From Spirochaetales bacterium (GTDB taxonomy: Bacteria > Spirochaetota > Spirochaetia > Treponematales > Treponemataceae), in NCBI GenBank assembly GCA_029098225.1, contig JAQXNX010000030.1, positions 22,085 to 86,084 of the forward strand: a stretch of DNA of 64,000 bases, written 5' to 3'. Of this stretch, positions 26,821 to 33,647 are shown piece after piece (position 1 is the stretch's first letter; each line of letters begins with the position of its first letter). Position numbers and translations under genes: made by a program. The notes under the pieces were generated by a model. It saw only the letters and a list, made by a program, of their open reading frames with translations, made no database searches and was not told the origin of the DNA.

Positions 26821-26840
26821 TGACTGGCAGGAGAATTATC

Positions 26841-27308
26841 ATGGATTTGATTAAAACTATCGAAGAAACACAGAAGCGTCCTGGAGCTCAGGGCTTCAAT
26901 GTTGGAGATACTGTAAAAGTTTACTTCAAAATTATTGAAGGTAAAACTGAACGTATTCAGGTTTATGAAGGTATTGTAATCTGCAAAAAGAATGCAGGTG
27001 CACGCCAGACATTTACAGTTCGTAAAATTTCTTACGGTGTTGGTGTAGAACGTGTATTCCCATATAACAGTCCACGTATTGTTAAGGTAGACGTTGTTCG
27101 TCCTGGTAAGGTACGCCGCTCTAAGCTTTACTACCTCCGCGATAAAGTTGGTAAGGGAGCTAAAGTTAAGACTCTTGTCGGTGGAAAAATTGCTGCCGAA
27201 ATTGCTGCTCGTAACGCACGTGCAGAAGAAGCTGCTGCTGCTACAGAAGCTAAGATTAAGGAAGAGCGCGCTGAAGCTGCTGCAGAAAAGGCCGCAGAAG
27301 CAAAATAA
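26841..27308 (+). CDS. rplS: Ribosomal protein bL19 with Ala/Glu-rich tail
   Basis: A 155-residue large-subunit protein. The L19 core (about residues 1-115) contains [39 protein letters not shown] and [15 protein letters not shown]. About 40 extra residues rich in Ala, Glu and Lys form a predicted helix. The ATG at 26841 has a CAGGAGA ribosome binding site; an upstream GTG that overlaps the trmD stop is less likely. A strong terminator follows. Confidence 0.96.
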   Translation: MDLIKTIEETQKRPGAQGFNVGDTVKVYFKIIEGKTERIQVYEGIVICKKNAGARQTFTVRKISYGVGVERVFPYNSPRIVKVDVVRPGKVRRSKLYYLRDKVGKGAKVKTLVGGKIAAEIAARNARAEEAAAATEAKIKEERAEAAAEKAAEAK

Positions 27309-27343
27309 TTTAGAAGTAATTTGAAAAACTTTTGAATTTTAAT

Positions 27344-27376
27344 AAAAACAGGGTTGAAACAACCCTGTTTTTTTTT
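27344..27376 (+). terminator. Terminator of the rpsP-rplS operon
   Basis: AAAACAGGGTTG and CAACCCTGTTTT pair around a short AAA loop and run into ten T residues. Confidence 0.93.
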
Positions 27377-27392
27377 GTAATTTATAATTGTA

Positions 27393-28442
27393 ATGTATAA
27401 TCCATCTCAAATACAAAAAATAACTCATGCCACAGTTCAAAGTTCTCAAAAAGTTTTACATGAAGGCAGCAGTGTAAATGTTAGGATTATAGCAGATAAA
27501 GGAAATGGCTCTTATGTTGGAACAGTTGCAGGAGCTAGAGTTAATATACATTCTGCAAAAAATCTTGTTGCAGGAAAAAGTTTTCCAGCAACGGTGAGTA
27601 TAAAAAACGGAACAGTTTATGTAATTCCAAAAGATCAGATATTTGGAGATTCTGCTTTAGAATTAATTAATATAAAAGCAAAAACTGCTCCAATGTCTGC
27701 CGAAATTCTTGCTCAAAAATTAAATCTTCCGTTTGATGAATTAATGTCTAATATAATAAATTATTCAAAACAAATGGAATTAAAACTGGATCCTGAATTT
27801 CTTTTAAAAGTCAAAAATCTTTCTTTAAAGTTTAAAGGAAAAGAAATTTCTGCAAGTAAACTTCTGCTTCTTCTTGCGCAAAAAAAAATTGAATTATCAG
27901 ATGAACAGATAATTTCTTTGCTGGAATTTCTTGATAATTATTCAGATGAAGATTTTCAGAATGAAAATTCAGGTTCAAAAGATAGCATAAACAAAATAAA
28001 TTCAATTCACGGCTGCTGGTATATTGTTCCGTTTGAATTAGTCCGGATAAATGGAGCTCAATTGGACAATATAAAAAGTTCAAAAGAAGTAGATGAAGAA
28101 AAAAAACTTGCTGTCGGGATTTCAAAATTTTTTTATTCAACAGACAATCAGCTTAAAATAATAAATTTAGAATGCAAAAAAACATTGCAAAAATATTATT
28201 TTAATCTTTTATTTGAAAAAAACGTATGCAAAAAAATACAGTTTTGTATTCAAGCAGAAGAAAGTCAAAAATTATCTGATTCATACCGTTCAGAAAAATC
28301 CGGCTTTATAGAAGATAAAATAAATTTAATTTTTGAACGGCTTAAAAAGTTTAATGCAGAAATAGAATATGTAGAAAAATCAGAAATAGAAAATTATCTT
28401 ACAGAAGAAGCTCAGTATTTTTCTTTTGAAAGCGAAGTTTAG
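27393..28442 (+). CDS. FliK/YlqG-like protein
   Basis: A 349-residue protein with low similarity to anything I can name directly. The N-terminal part (about 10-85) has the beta-rich pattern VNVRIIADKGNGSYVGTVAG and KSFPATVSIKNGTVYVIP, typical of FliK-like proteins including B. subtilis YlqG. The C-terminal part (about 255-340) resembles the folded C-terminal domain of hook-length control proteins. The next gene encodes a lone FlhB C-terminal domain, and the YlqG-YlqH pairing near rplS in Bacillus has the same arrangement, which supports the call. TATAAT at 27383-27388 lies four bases before the ATG. Function in flagellar export or elsewhere is unproven. Confidence 0.6.
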   Translation: MYNPSQIQKITHATVQSSQKVLHEGSSVNVRIIADKGNGSYVGTVAGARVNIHSAKNLVAGKSFPATVSIKNGTVYVIPKDQIFGDSALELINIKAKTAPMSAEILAQKLNLPFDELMSNIINYSKQMELKLDPEFLLKVKNLSLKFKGKEISASKLLLLLAQKKIELSDEQIISLLEFLDNYSDEDFQNENSGSKDSINKINSIHGCWYIVPFELVRINGAQLDNIKSSKEVDEEKKLAVGISKFFYSTDNQLKIINLECKKTLQKYYFNLLFEKNVCKKIQFCIQAEESQKLSDSYRSEKSGFIEDKINLIFERLKKFNAEIEYVEKSEIENYLTEEAQYFSFESEV

Positions 28443-28462
28443 TACGGGAGGAAGGGTTAAAA

Positions 28463-28711
28463 TTGGCTGAAAAGTTAAAGAAAGCAGTTGCATTAAAATA
28501 TTCTCCTGGCATTGAAGCTCCTCTTATTATGGCAAAAGGTTCCGGACTGGTCGCAAATGTAATTTTAGATGCTGCAAAAAAAAATAATGTTTATATTACG
28601 GAGAATACAGAACTTGTAGAATTACTGGGGCTTTCAGAGGTTGGAACAATGGTTCCGCCAGAAACCTGGCAGATTCTGGCAGAGATTTTTTCGGTTATTT
28701 TGGAGAATTAA
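28463..28711 (+). CDS. FlhB C-terminal-domain homologue (YlqH-like)
   Basis: An 82-residue protein matching only the cytoplasmic domain of the flagellar export switch FlhB: KAVALKYSPGIEAPLIMAKG, then AKKNNVYITENTELVELLG and TMVPPETWQILAEIFSVI. The autocleavage motif NPTH of true FlhB is absent; it begins just where the cleaved C-terminal fragment would. Such FlhB2/YlqH proteins can partly replace the FlhB C-terminal fragment in other bacteria. It starts with TTG after a strong GGGAGGAAGG ribosome binding site and follows the FliK-like gene. Confidence 0.87.
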   Translation: MAEKLKKAVALKYSPGIEAPLIMAKGSGLVANVILDAAKKNNVYITENTELVELLGLSEVGTMVPPETWQILAEIFSVILEN

Positions 28712-28716
28712 GCAGC

Positions 28717-29085
28717 GTGAATACAAGAAAAAAGGGCAATCAAGGGGAAAGTCGGGCCTGTGAATATTTAATAAAGCAAGGATATACAATAATTGAACGT
28801 AACTGGCATGATAACGCCGGCGAAATAGACATAATTGCAGAAAAAAACAATTCAGATAACAAAATACTTGTAATTTGCGAAGTAAAAACCCTTCCGAATG
28901 GCACTTTAGATATGATTCAGAAGGAATTAAATAAAAATAAACAAAAAAGAATTTTAAAAACTACTAAACGTTTTCTTCTAAATCATCGAGAATATAATAA
29001 CAGGATCATTCGTTTTGATGTCATTTTGGTAGATATTCCAGGTTTTGAAAGTATTTACCATATAGAGAATGCATTCTGTGAGTGA
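28717..29085 (+). CDS. YraN/UPF0102-family nuclease-fold protein
   Basis: A 122-residue protein of the UPF0102 family, which has a restriction-endonuclease-like fold. The hallmark residues are visible in GNQGESRACEYLIKQGYTIIERNWH, GEIDIIAE and VICEVKT (the D...EVK catalytic pattern). The start codon is GTG. Function in DNA processing is suspected for the family. In many spirochaetes and Firmicutes it lies in this same neighbourhood. Confidence 0.92.
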   Translation: MNTRKKGNQGESRACEYLIKQGYTIIERNWHDNAGEIDIIAEKNNSDNKILVICEVKTLPNGTLDMIQKELNKNKQKRILKTTKRFLLNHREYNNRIIRFDVILVDIPGFESIYHIENAFCE

Positions 29086-29088
29086 TTT

Positions 29089-29304
29089 ATGGGAGAAGCT
29101 ATGATTTCTGGTGGAAAATCTATTGGGGAAACAACGTTAGTGCTTGATAAAACTGCAGAAATAAATTTGCCTCCAAGGCTCTTGGAAATACGTCAAAAGA
29201 TCCAAAGTCAGGAGTATGTTGATAATGCTATTCAAAGAATTGCACAGGTTATCAGTAATCATTTGATTGAAGATTCTGGAGAATTAAAACTTCGCGATAT
29301 ATAA
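29089..29304 (+). CDS. Possible FlgM-like anti-sigma protein
   Basis: A 71-residue protein with no certain family. The C-terminal half, RLLEIRQKIQSQEYVDNAIQRIAQVISNHLIED, has the spacing and helix pattern of the FlgM sigma-28-binding region (E-I-x-x-x-I-x-x-G/Q-x-Y-x-x-x-x-x-x-I-A-x-x-L). The N-terminal half is polar, as in FlgM. It is three bases downstream of yraN and in a run of flagellar-export relatives. This is a suggestion, not a firm identification. It may also be a short conserved treponeme protein of other function. Confidence 0.5.
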   Translation: MGEAMISGGKSIGETTLVLDKTAEINLPPRLLEIRQKIQSQEYVDNAIQRIAQVISNHLIEDSGELKLRDI

Positions 29305-29335
29305 AATTTTGTTTCTTTTTTTTATTCCTTTTGAA

Positions 29336-29364
29336 TTGCTAAAAACTGTATTTTCTGCGATAAT
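29336..29364 (+). promoter_or_regulatory. Promoter before the zinc-ribbon protein gene
   Basis: TTGCTA (29336-29341), a 17-base spacer and GATAAT (29359-29364). The predicted leader is about 24 bases and lacks an obvious ribosome binding site. Confidence 0.5.
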
Positions 29365-29394
29365 TTAATATAAGTTTAGCAATTATATGCCGAA

Positions 29395-29901
29395 ATGGCT
29401 CGGGATAAAAAAATGGATAAAAGACGAAATAAAAAATTTTCAAATAACTGGAATAATCAAAAAAAATCTAATACAAATAATAATCAAAAGCAGAATAATT
29501 CCGAAGCAGAAGAAAAGAAATTTCAATTCAATCCTTTTAACTATAGAAATGAAGAAGCCGAGCAACAGAGAAAGCTTGGAATTCAGAAAATCAAAGAAAA
29601 AGAAATTATCTGTCCTAAATGTGGCAGGCCTATAGAAGAAATAGAGGGCGCAATGGCTGATTCAAAAACCGGCGAGCCTGTTCATTTTGATTGTGCATTA
29701 AATTCCGTAAAAGAAACGGAGTCTGTCGGAGAAAATGAAAAAATTGCATATATCGGTCAGGGAAGATTTGCCGTATTGTATTATGAAAATATAAGAGATC
29801 AGAGACATTTTACAATTAAAAAAATAATTGAGTGGGAAGATAAAGGCGTAGAAAAACCATGGCGCGATGAAATAAGCAGCCTTTACAGCAAAGTTAATTA
29901 A
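29395..29901 (+). CDS. Hypothetical protein with zinc-ribbon-like CxxC...HxxC motif
   Basis: A 168-residue protein, unrecognised. The N-terminal 60 residues are Lys/Asn/Gln-rich and probably disordered. The central part carries ICPKCGRPIEEIEGAM and, about 20 residues later, PVHFDCAL, a CxxC plus HxxC arrangement that suggests one zinc ion. The C-terminal part is a compact alpha/beta region. Its stop overlaps the earP start by one base, so it is translationally coupled to earP. A link to EF-P modification or to translation is possible only from context. Confidence 0.7.
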   Translation: MARDKKMDKRRNKKFSNNWNNQKKSNTNNNQKQNNSEAEEKKFQFNPFNYRNEEAEQQRKLGIQKIKEKEIICPKCGRPIEEIEGAMADSKTGEPVHFDCALNSVKETESVGENEKIAYIGQGRFAVLYYENIRDQRHFTIKKIIEWEDKGVEKPWRDEISSLYSKVN

Positions 29902-31088
29902 TGGAAATTTCTATTTTATGTAAGGTTGTAGACAACTTTGGAGACATAGGAGTTTCGTACCGCTTGTCAAAAAATCTTAAGCTGTTTTATCCTGGCCATA
30001 ATATAAATTTAATAGTTTCTGATTTAGCCGCCTTTAAAAATATAAATTCACTTATTGATCCTTCTAAGAATTATCAGCGCATTGAAGAACTTGATGTTTA
30101 TGATTGGAATGCATCTGAGTATTGTAGTAAAGTTTTTTCGGAAAACGACGGAGAAAAATTAAGTATTATTATAGAATGCTTTCAATGTGGAAGACCTGAA
30201 TGGATGGAAAGCATTTTATTTGAACAGAAATTACAGCGCACTGTTAATATAATTATGCTTGATTATCTTACTGCAGAAAAATATGCCGAAGATTTTCATT
30301 GCCTGCAGTCATTAACAAGAAGTGCAAAAGTTCAGAAAGTTAATTTTATGCCGGGCTTTACAGCAAAAACAGGCGGGCTTATTATAGGAAAAGATTGGGA
30401 AAATGTTCCTTCTTACAATAAAAATGGAAGTGTTCTGATTTTTACTTATAATTTTGATTTTTTACCTGTAATTCAGGCAGCTTATAAAAACAATAAAAAG
30501 CTTCTGGTTGCTCAGGGGGCAGGTAAAAAATCATTTATGAGTTCCTTAGAAAATTTTTATTCTAATTATGAAAGCTTAAATTGCGGTGAAATTCAGGAGA
30601 ACTTTTGTCGTGAGCTTCCTTTTTTGAATCAGACTGAATGGGATAAAATGATGAAAGATTGTTCTGCACTTATAATCAGAGGAGAAGAATCTCTTTCACG
30701 GGCCTGTTTAAGTGGAATTCCTTTTGTGTGGCAGGCTTATCCTCAAAGCGAAAAATATCATCTTGTAAAAATGAATGCATTGCTTGATGTGATGAAAGAA
30801 TTTTTTGATAAAGATTTATTTACAATTATAAAAGATCTCTGGCTGGATTTTAATTCATATAATAATTCTGGCAGGGATGAATCTACCATCGCAAATAACG
30901 CTTCAAATGCGGATAGTAATTCTAGTTCTTTGGAAAATAATATATTTATTCATTCAAATTTGTTTTTTGAAAATCTTGAAAGGTTATCTGAGGGATTTTT
31001 GAATTTTGCGCTTGCTCTAAGAAAAAATGGAGACCTTTGTCATAACTTGATGACATTTATTGAAAAAAAATATATAATAAATAAATAA
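29901..31088 (+). CDS. earP: EF-P arginine rhamnosyltransferase EarP
   Basis: EarP transfers rhamnose from dTDP-rhamnose to an arginine of elongation factor P. The 395-residue protein starts with ISILCKVVDNFGDIGVSYRL, where D11 and D15 match the catalytic aspartates of the family, and contains RGEESLSRACLSGIPFVWQAYPQ, the conserved nucleotide-sugar binding segment (given for R, E, S, R, P, W and YPQ). The fold is GT-B. An Asn/Ser-rich insertion lies near residues 315-345. The efp gene follows after 24 bases and carries the target arginine, strongly supporting the call. Confidence 0.93.
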   Translation: MEISILCKVVDNFGDIGVSYRLSKNLKLFYPGHNINLIVSDLAAFKNINSLIDPSKNYQRIEELDVYDWNASEYCSKVFSENDGEKLSIIIECFQCGRPEWMESILFEQKLQRTVNIIMLDYLTAEKYAEDFHCLQSLTRSAKVQKVNFMPGFTAKTGGLIIGKDWENVPSYNKNGSVLIFTYNFDFLPVIQAAYKNNKKLLVAQGAGKKSFMSSLENFYSNYESLNCGEIQENFCRELPFLNQTEWDKMMKDCSALIIRGEESLSRACLSGIPFVWQAYPQSEKYHLVKMNALLDVMKEFFDKDLFTIIKDLWLDFNSYNNSGRDESTIANNASNADSNSSSLENNIFIHSNLFFENLERLSEGFLNFALALRKNGDLCHNLMTFIEKKYIINK

Positions 31089-31112
31089 TTTAGTGTTTAG
31101 AGGTAAGGGATT

Positions 31113-31682
31113 ATGTTAATGACATCTCAGTTGAAAGTTGGAACAGCTTTCTTGTATGAAGGAAATGCTCTTATTGTACAGAAGATGCTTGGTCAGCGTT
31201 CTGGACGAGCTGGAATGGTTACTAGTTTCCGCGTAAAGAATCTTGTTACAAATTCTACAATGGATTTGGGTATTGATGCCGGTGAAAAATTTGATGAAGT
31301 TGATTTGGAATCTCATGTAACAAAATTGTCTTATATAGATGGAGACACTTTTGTATTTATGGATCAGGATACTTATGAGCAGTTCGAACTTGCAAAAGAA
31401 GATCTTGGAGACTATGCTGGATATATTACTCCAGATGATGATCTTGAAGTAAACTTGACTTTCTATGAAGGAAAACCAGTTGGTATTGATTTACCGGTTC
31501 GTGTAACTCGTACAGTAACTTACTGTGAACCTGGTGTTAAAGGCGATACTTCTGGAAAATCTTTAAAGCCTGCTACTTTGGATACAGGAATTGAAGTTCG
31601 TGTTCCTTTGTTTATCAATACAGATGACAAGATTGTAATTGATACACGTGACGGAAGCTTCCTGGAAAGAGCAAAAGACTAA
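31113..31682 (+). CDS. efp: Elongation factor P (arginine type)
   Basis: EF-P rescues ribosomes stalled at consecutive prolines. The 189-residue, three-domain protein has the modification loop QRSGRAGM, with Arg32 at the tip counted from the first ATG. This is the position of rhamnosylated Arg32 in Pseudomonas, and not the lysine used by EpmA/EpmB systems. The C-terminal GVKGDTSGKSLKPATLDTG and VPLFINTDDKIVIDTRDGSF are canonical. A second ATG two codons downstream is an alternative start. It follows earP and is succeeded by a two-hairpin 3' element and a terminator. Confidence 0.97.
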   Translation: MLMTSQLKVGTAFLYEGNALIVQKMLGQRSGRAGMVTSFRVKNLVTNSTMDLGIDAGEKFDEVDLESHVTKLSYIDGDTFVFMDQDTYEQFELAKEDLGDYAGYITPDDDLEVNLTFYEGKPVGIDLPVRVTRTVTYCEPGVKGDTSGKSLKPATLDTGIEVRVPLFINTDDKIVIDTRDGSFLERAKD

Positions 31683-31686
31683 TTTT

Positions 31687-31748
31687 AATCAAACAGTCGT
31701 AAACGTTATTGTTTGATTTACGCATTTTTTGCTTCGCCAAAAAGTGCT
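31687..31748 (+). repeat. Two-hairpin 3' element, copy downstream of efp
   Basis: The element starts four bases after the efp stop. Hairpin 1 has arms AATCAAAC (31687-31694) and GTTTGATT (31711-31718). Hairpin 2 follows at once: ACGCA, a T-run ending in GC, loop TTCG, then C and an A-run, and GTGCT. The same arrangement occurs at 48661-48720 and, in the opposite orientation, at 59634-59837. Confidence 0.8.
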
Positions 31749-31758
31749 CAGAATAAAA

Positions 31759-31795
31759 AACTTTCCTATGCTTGTGTGTAGGAAAGTTTTTTTTT
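31759..31795 (+). terminator. Terminator downstream of efp
   Basis: AACTTTCCTA and TAGGAAAGTT pair around a loop and lead into nine T residues. The rlmJ ribosome binding site (GAGGA) begins directly after the T-run. Confidence 0.88.
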
Positions 31796-31804
31796 GAGGA
31801 AAAT

Positions 31805-32701
31805 ATGCTTTCTTATCAACACGCATTTCATTCAGGTAATCATGCAGATATTCTTAAACATATTGTGCTTATATATACCTTGAATCATTTAAATAAAAAA
31901 GAAAAGCCTTATACCTTTTTTGACACTCACGCAGGAAGTGGTTTGTATGATTTGAATGATGAGCGGTTATTAAAGACTAACGAAGCAGAGGAGGGGATTA
32001 AAAAATTATTTTTGTTATGCAAAAATAATTTTAATAATTTACCTCAAGCATTAAATGATTATCTTTGCTTTGTTAATAGTTATGTAGAAAATAATTTGTA
32101 TCCTGGTTCTCCTGAAATTGAAAAAAATCTTATAAGAAAAAATGATGTTCTTGTTTTATCAGAACTTCATCCTCAGGAAATTGAAAATCTTAAAAAAAAT
32201 ATGAATTCATTAAAAAATAATATGGATTCTGCCGGCGGTAAGAATTCTTGCATGAATGAACAGAATTGTAAAAATGTCAATATTCATAAAAGAAACGGCT
32301 GGGAAATGATTCAGGCCTTAACGCCGCCAAAAACTGTAAGGGGCGGAGTTTTAATTGATCCAAGTTATGAAGAAGCTGCTGATTATGTAGATGCTGCAGA
32401 AACAATCTGCAGATTATATAAAAAATGGAATTCAGGAATTATTTTACTCTGGTATCCTTTATTAACACATAGAAAAGCTGAATGCCGGGAAATGCTCAAT
32501 AAAATTACAAATTGTTGCAGAACTCAAAATCAGAATGTTGAAATATCGAATTTAATATTAACTGCTTATCCAGAAGGAAGTGAGAATAAACCAAGACTTT
32601 ATGGAAGCGGAATGTTTATTGTTAATTCGCCCTATCTTTTGCAGGAAAAGGTTGAAGAAGCTTTAAAATATGTAAGCAATGTAATGGGCTTTTGTGAATA
32701 A
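31805..32701 (+). CDS. rlmJ: 23S rRNA (adenine2030-N6)-methyltransferase RlmJ
   Basis: RlmJ methylates A2030 of 23S rRNA. The 298-residue protein begins with MLSYQHAFHSGNHADILKHIVL and has the SAM-binding DTHAGSGLYDL segment and the catalytic LIDPSYE (DPPY-like) motif. A low-complexity insert rich in Asn, Lys and Met lies near residues 135-165. I chose the ATG at 31805, which has a GAGGA ribosome binding site; an earlier in-frame start lies inside the terminator. The gene converges on an outer-membrane-type gene with a one-base gap and no terminator. Confidence 0.93.
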   Translation: MLSYQHAFHSGNHADILKHIVLIYTLNHLNKKEKPYTFFDTHAGSGLYDLNDERLLKTNEAEEGIKKLFLLCKNNFNNLPQALNDYLCFVNSYVENNLYPGSPEIEKNLIRKNDVLVLSELHPQEIENLKKNMNSLKNNMDSAGGKNSCMNEQNCKNVNIHKRNGWEMIQALTPPKTVRGGVLIDPSYEEAADYVDAAETICRLYKKWNSGIILLWYPLLTHRKAECREMLNKITNCCRTQNQNVEISNLILTAYPEGSENKPRLYGSGMFIVNSPYLLQEKVEEALKYVSNVMGFCE

Positions 32702-32702
32702 A

Positions 32703-33224
32703 TTAAAAATGAAATCTGATTCCAGATTCTATAGGAAAGCTCAATCGGAATTCAGGTTCTTCGTTTTTAAATAATACAGAAGGCTGCGCATTGGCCTGAA
32801 GGTTCAATTCAATAAAATTATCAATAAAGATTACAGAGGCTCCTAAAAAAACTCTTGTACCTGCCTCTGGAAAAACATTAAAGGCTGTGTCGAAATTTAA
32901 ATTCCCGATTAAGCCTATGCCTGAATAAAAATTCCAGTTATTTTTTATCTGATGATCAATTATAAAACAGTCTGCAAAAGTTGAAAAACCAAATATAAAA
33001 TCTGAATCACATATTCCGGCGTTAAAACCAGCTCCAGCTACAAGTGGAAGTCGCGAAAAACGAAGTGTACCTGTTATATTACCTTCAAATGAATTTTCTG
33101 AATATTCAGAATTTGAGATAGAGAAGGGATTTATGCCTATCTGAATTCCTGCTCCGATTGAATAACCTTTTAGGGGTATTAGAAAAAAAATAAGGGAAGC
33201 AAAACAAAATAGCTTAAATTTCAT
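32703..33224 (-). CDS. Secreted protein, probable small outer-membrane beta-barrel
   Basis: A 173-residue protein with a signal peptide (residues 1-21, ending near GYS). The rest alternates hydrophobic and polar residues, as in short beta-barrels, and it ends in IRFHF, a C-terminal phenylalanine typical of outer membrane proteins inserted by BamA. There is no family I can name. It overlaps the upstream ParB-like gene by four bases and lies at the end of the PBP1A operon. Confidence 0.65.
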   Translation of the reverse strand: MKFKLFCFASLIFFLIPLKGYSIGAGIQIGINPFSISNSEYSENSFEGNITGTLRFSRLPLVAGAGFNAGICDSDFIFGFSTFADCFIIDHQIKNNWNFYSGIGLIGNLNFDTAFNVFPEAGTRVFLGASVIFIDNFIELNLQANAQPSVLFKNEEPEFRLSFPIESGIRFHF

Positions 33225-33643
33225 TTAATCCCTTTTTGACTGTTTTTTCTGGAAGAAAAAAAGTCTGCAATCTTTTGGAAAAGATGCTTAAAGAAAAGAT
33301 AGATTTTATAGAATATATTTGGATTTCTTAATCTGTTTAATCTTTTGTAGCCTTCCAGAAGTTCAGCATCTGTAAATTCTTTTCTCTGATTATTTTCTTC
33401 AATTTCCATTTCGAGCTGTTCGACTTCTGTAAGATTATCTACAATGTTTGCATTTATTGAAGTCCAGCCTAACTGCATCGCTGCCTGAAGTCTTCTTTCA
33501 CCGGCAATTAATTCATATCTTGAATTTAATGTAATAGGATTCATAAGTCCATAAATCTTAAGGCTTTCTTTTAAGTCTTCCAGATTTCCTAAATCCCTGC
33601 GTACACGTTTTTTTATTTTTATATCTTTTATCTGTACTAACAT
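33221..33643 (-). CDS. Lone ParB/Spo0J N-terminal nuclease-domain protein
   Basis: A 140-residue protein carrying only the ParB N-terminal domain: LKESLKIYGLMNPITLN, then ELIAGERRLQAAMQLGWTSINANIV with the GERRxxA motif. The DNA-binding helix-turn-helix and C-terminal dimer domain of true ParB are missing. A basic tail follows residue 110. CTP-binding by the GERR motif is known for ParB. It is four bases downstream of the PBP1A gene and overlaps the next gene. A chromosome-partition role is unlikely without the other domains, and a link to cell-wall synthesis is inferred from the operon. Confidence 0.85.
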   Translation of the reverse strand: MLVQIKDIKIKKRVRRDLGNLEDLKESLKIYGLMNPITLNSRYELIAGERRLQAAMQLGWTSINANIVDNLTEVEQLEMEIEENNQRKEFTDAELLEGYKRLNRLRNPNIFYKIYLFFKHLFQKIADFFSSRKNSQKGIK

Positions 33644-33647
33644 AAAC

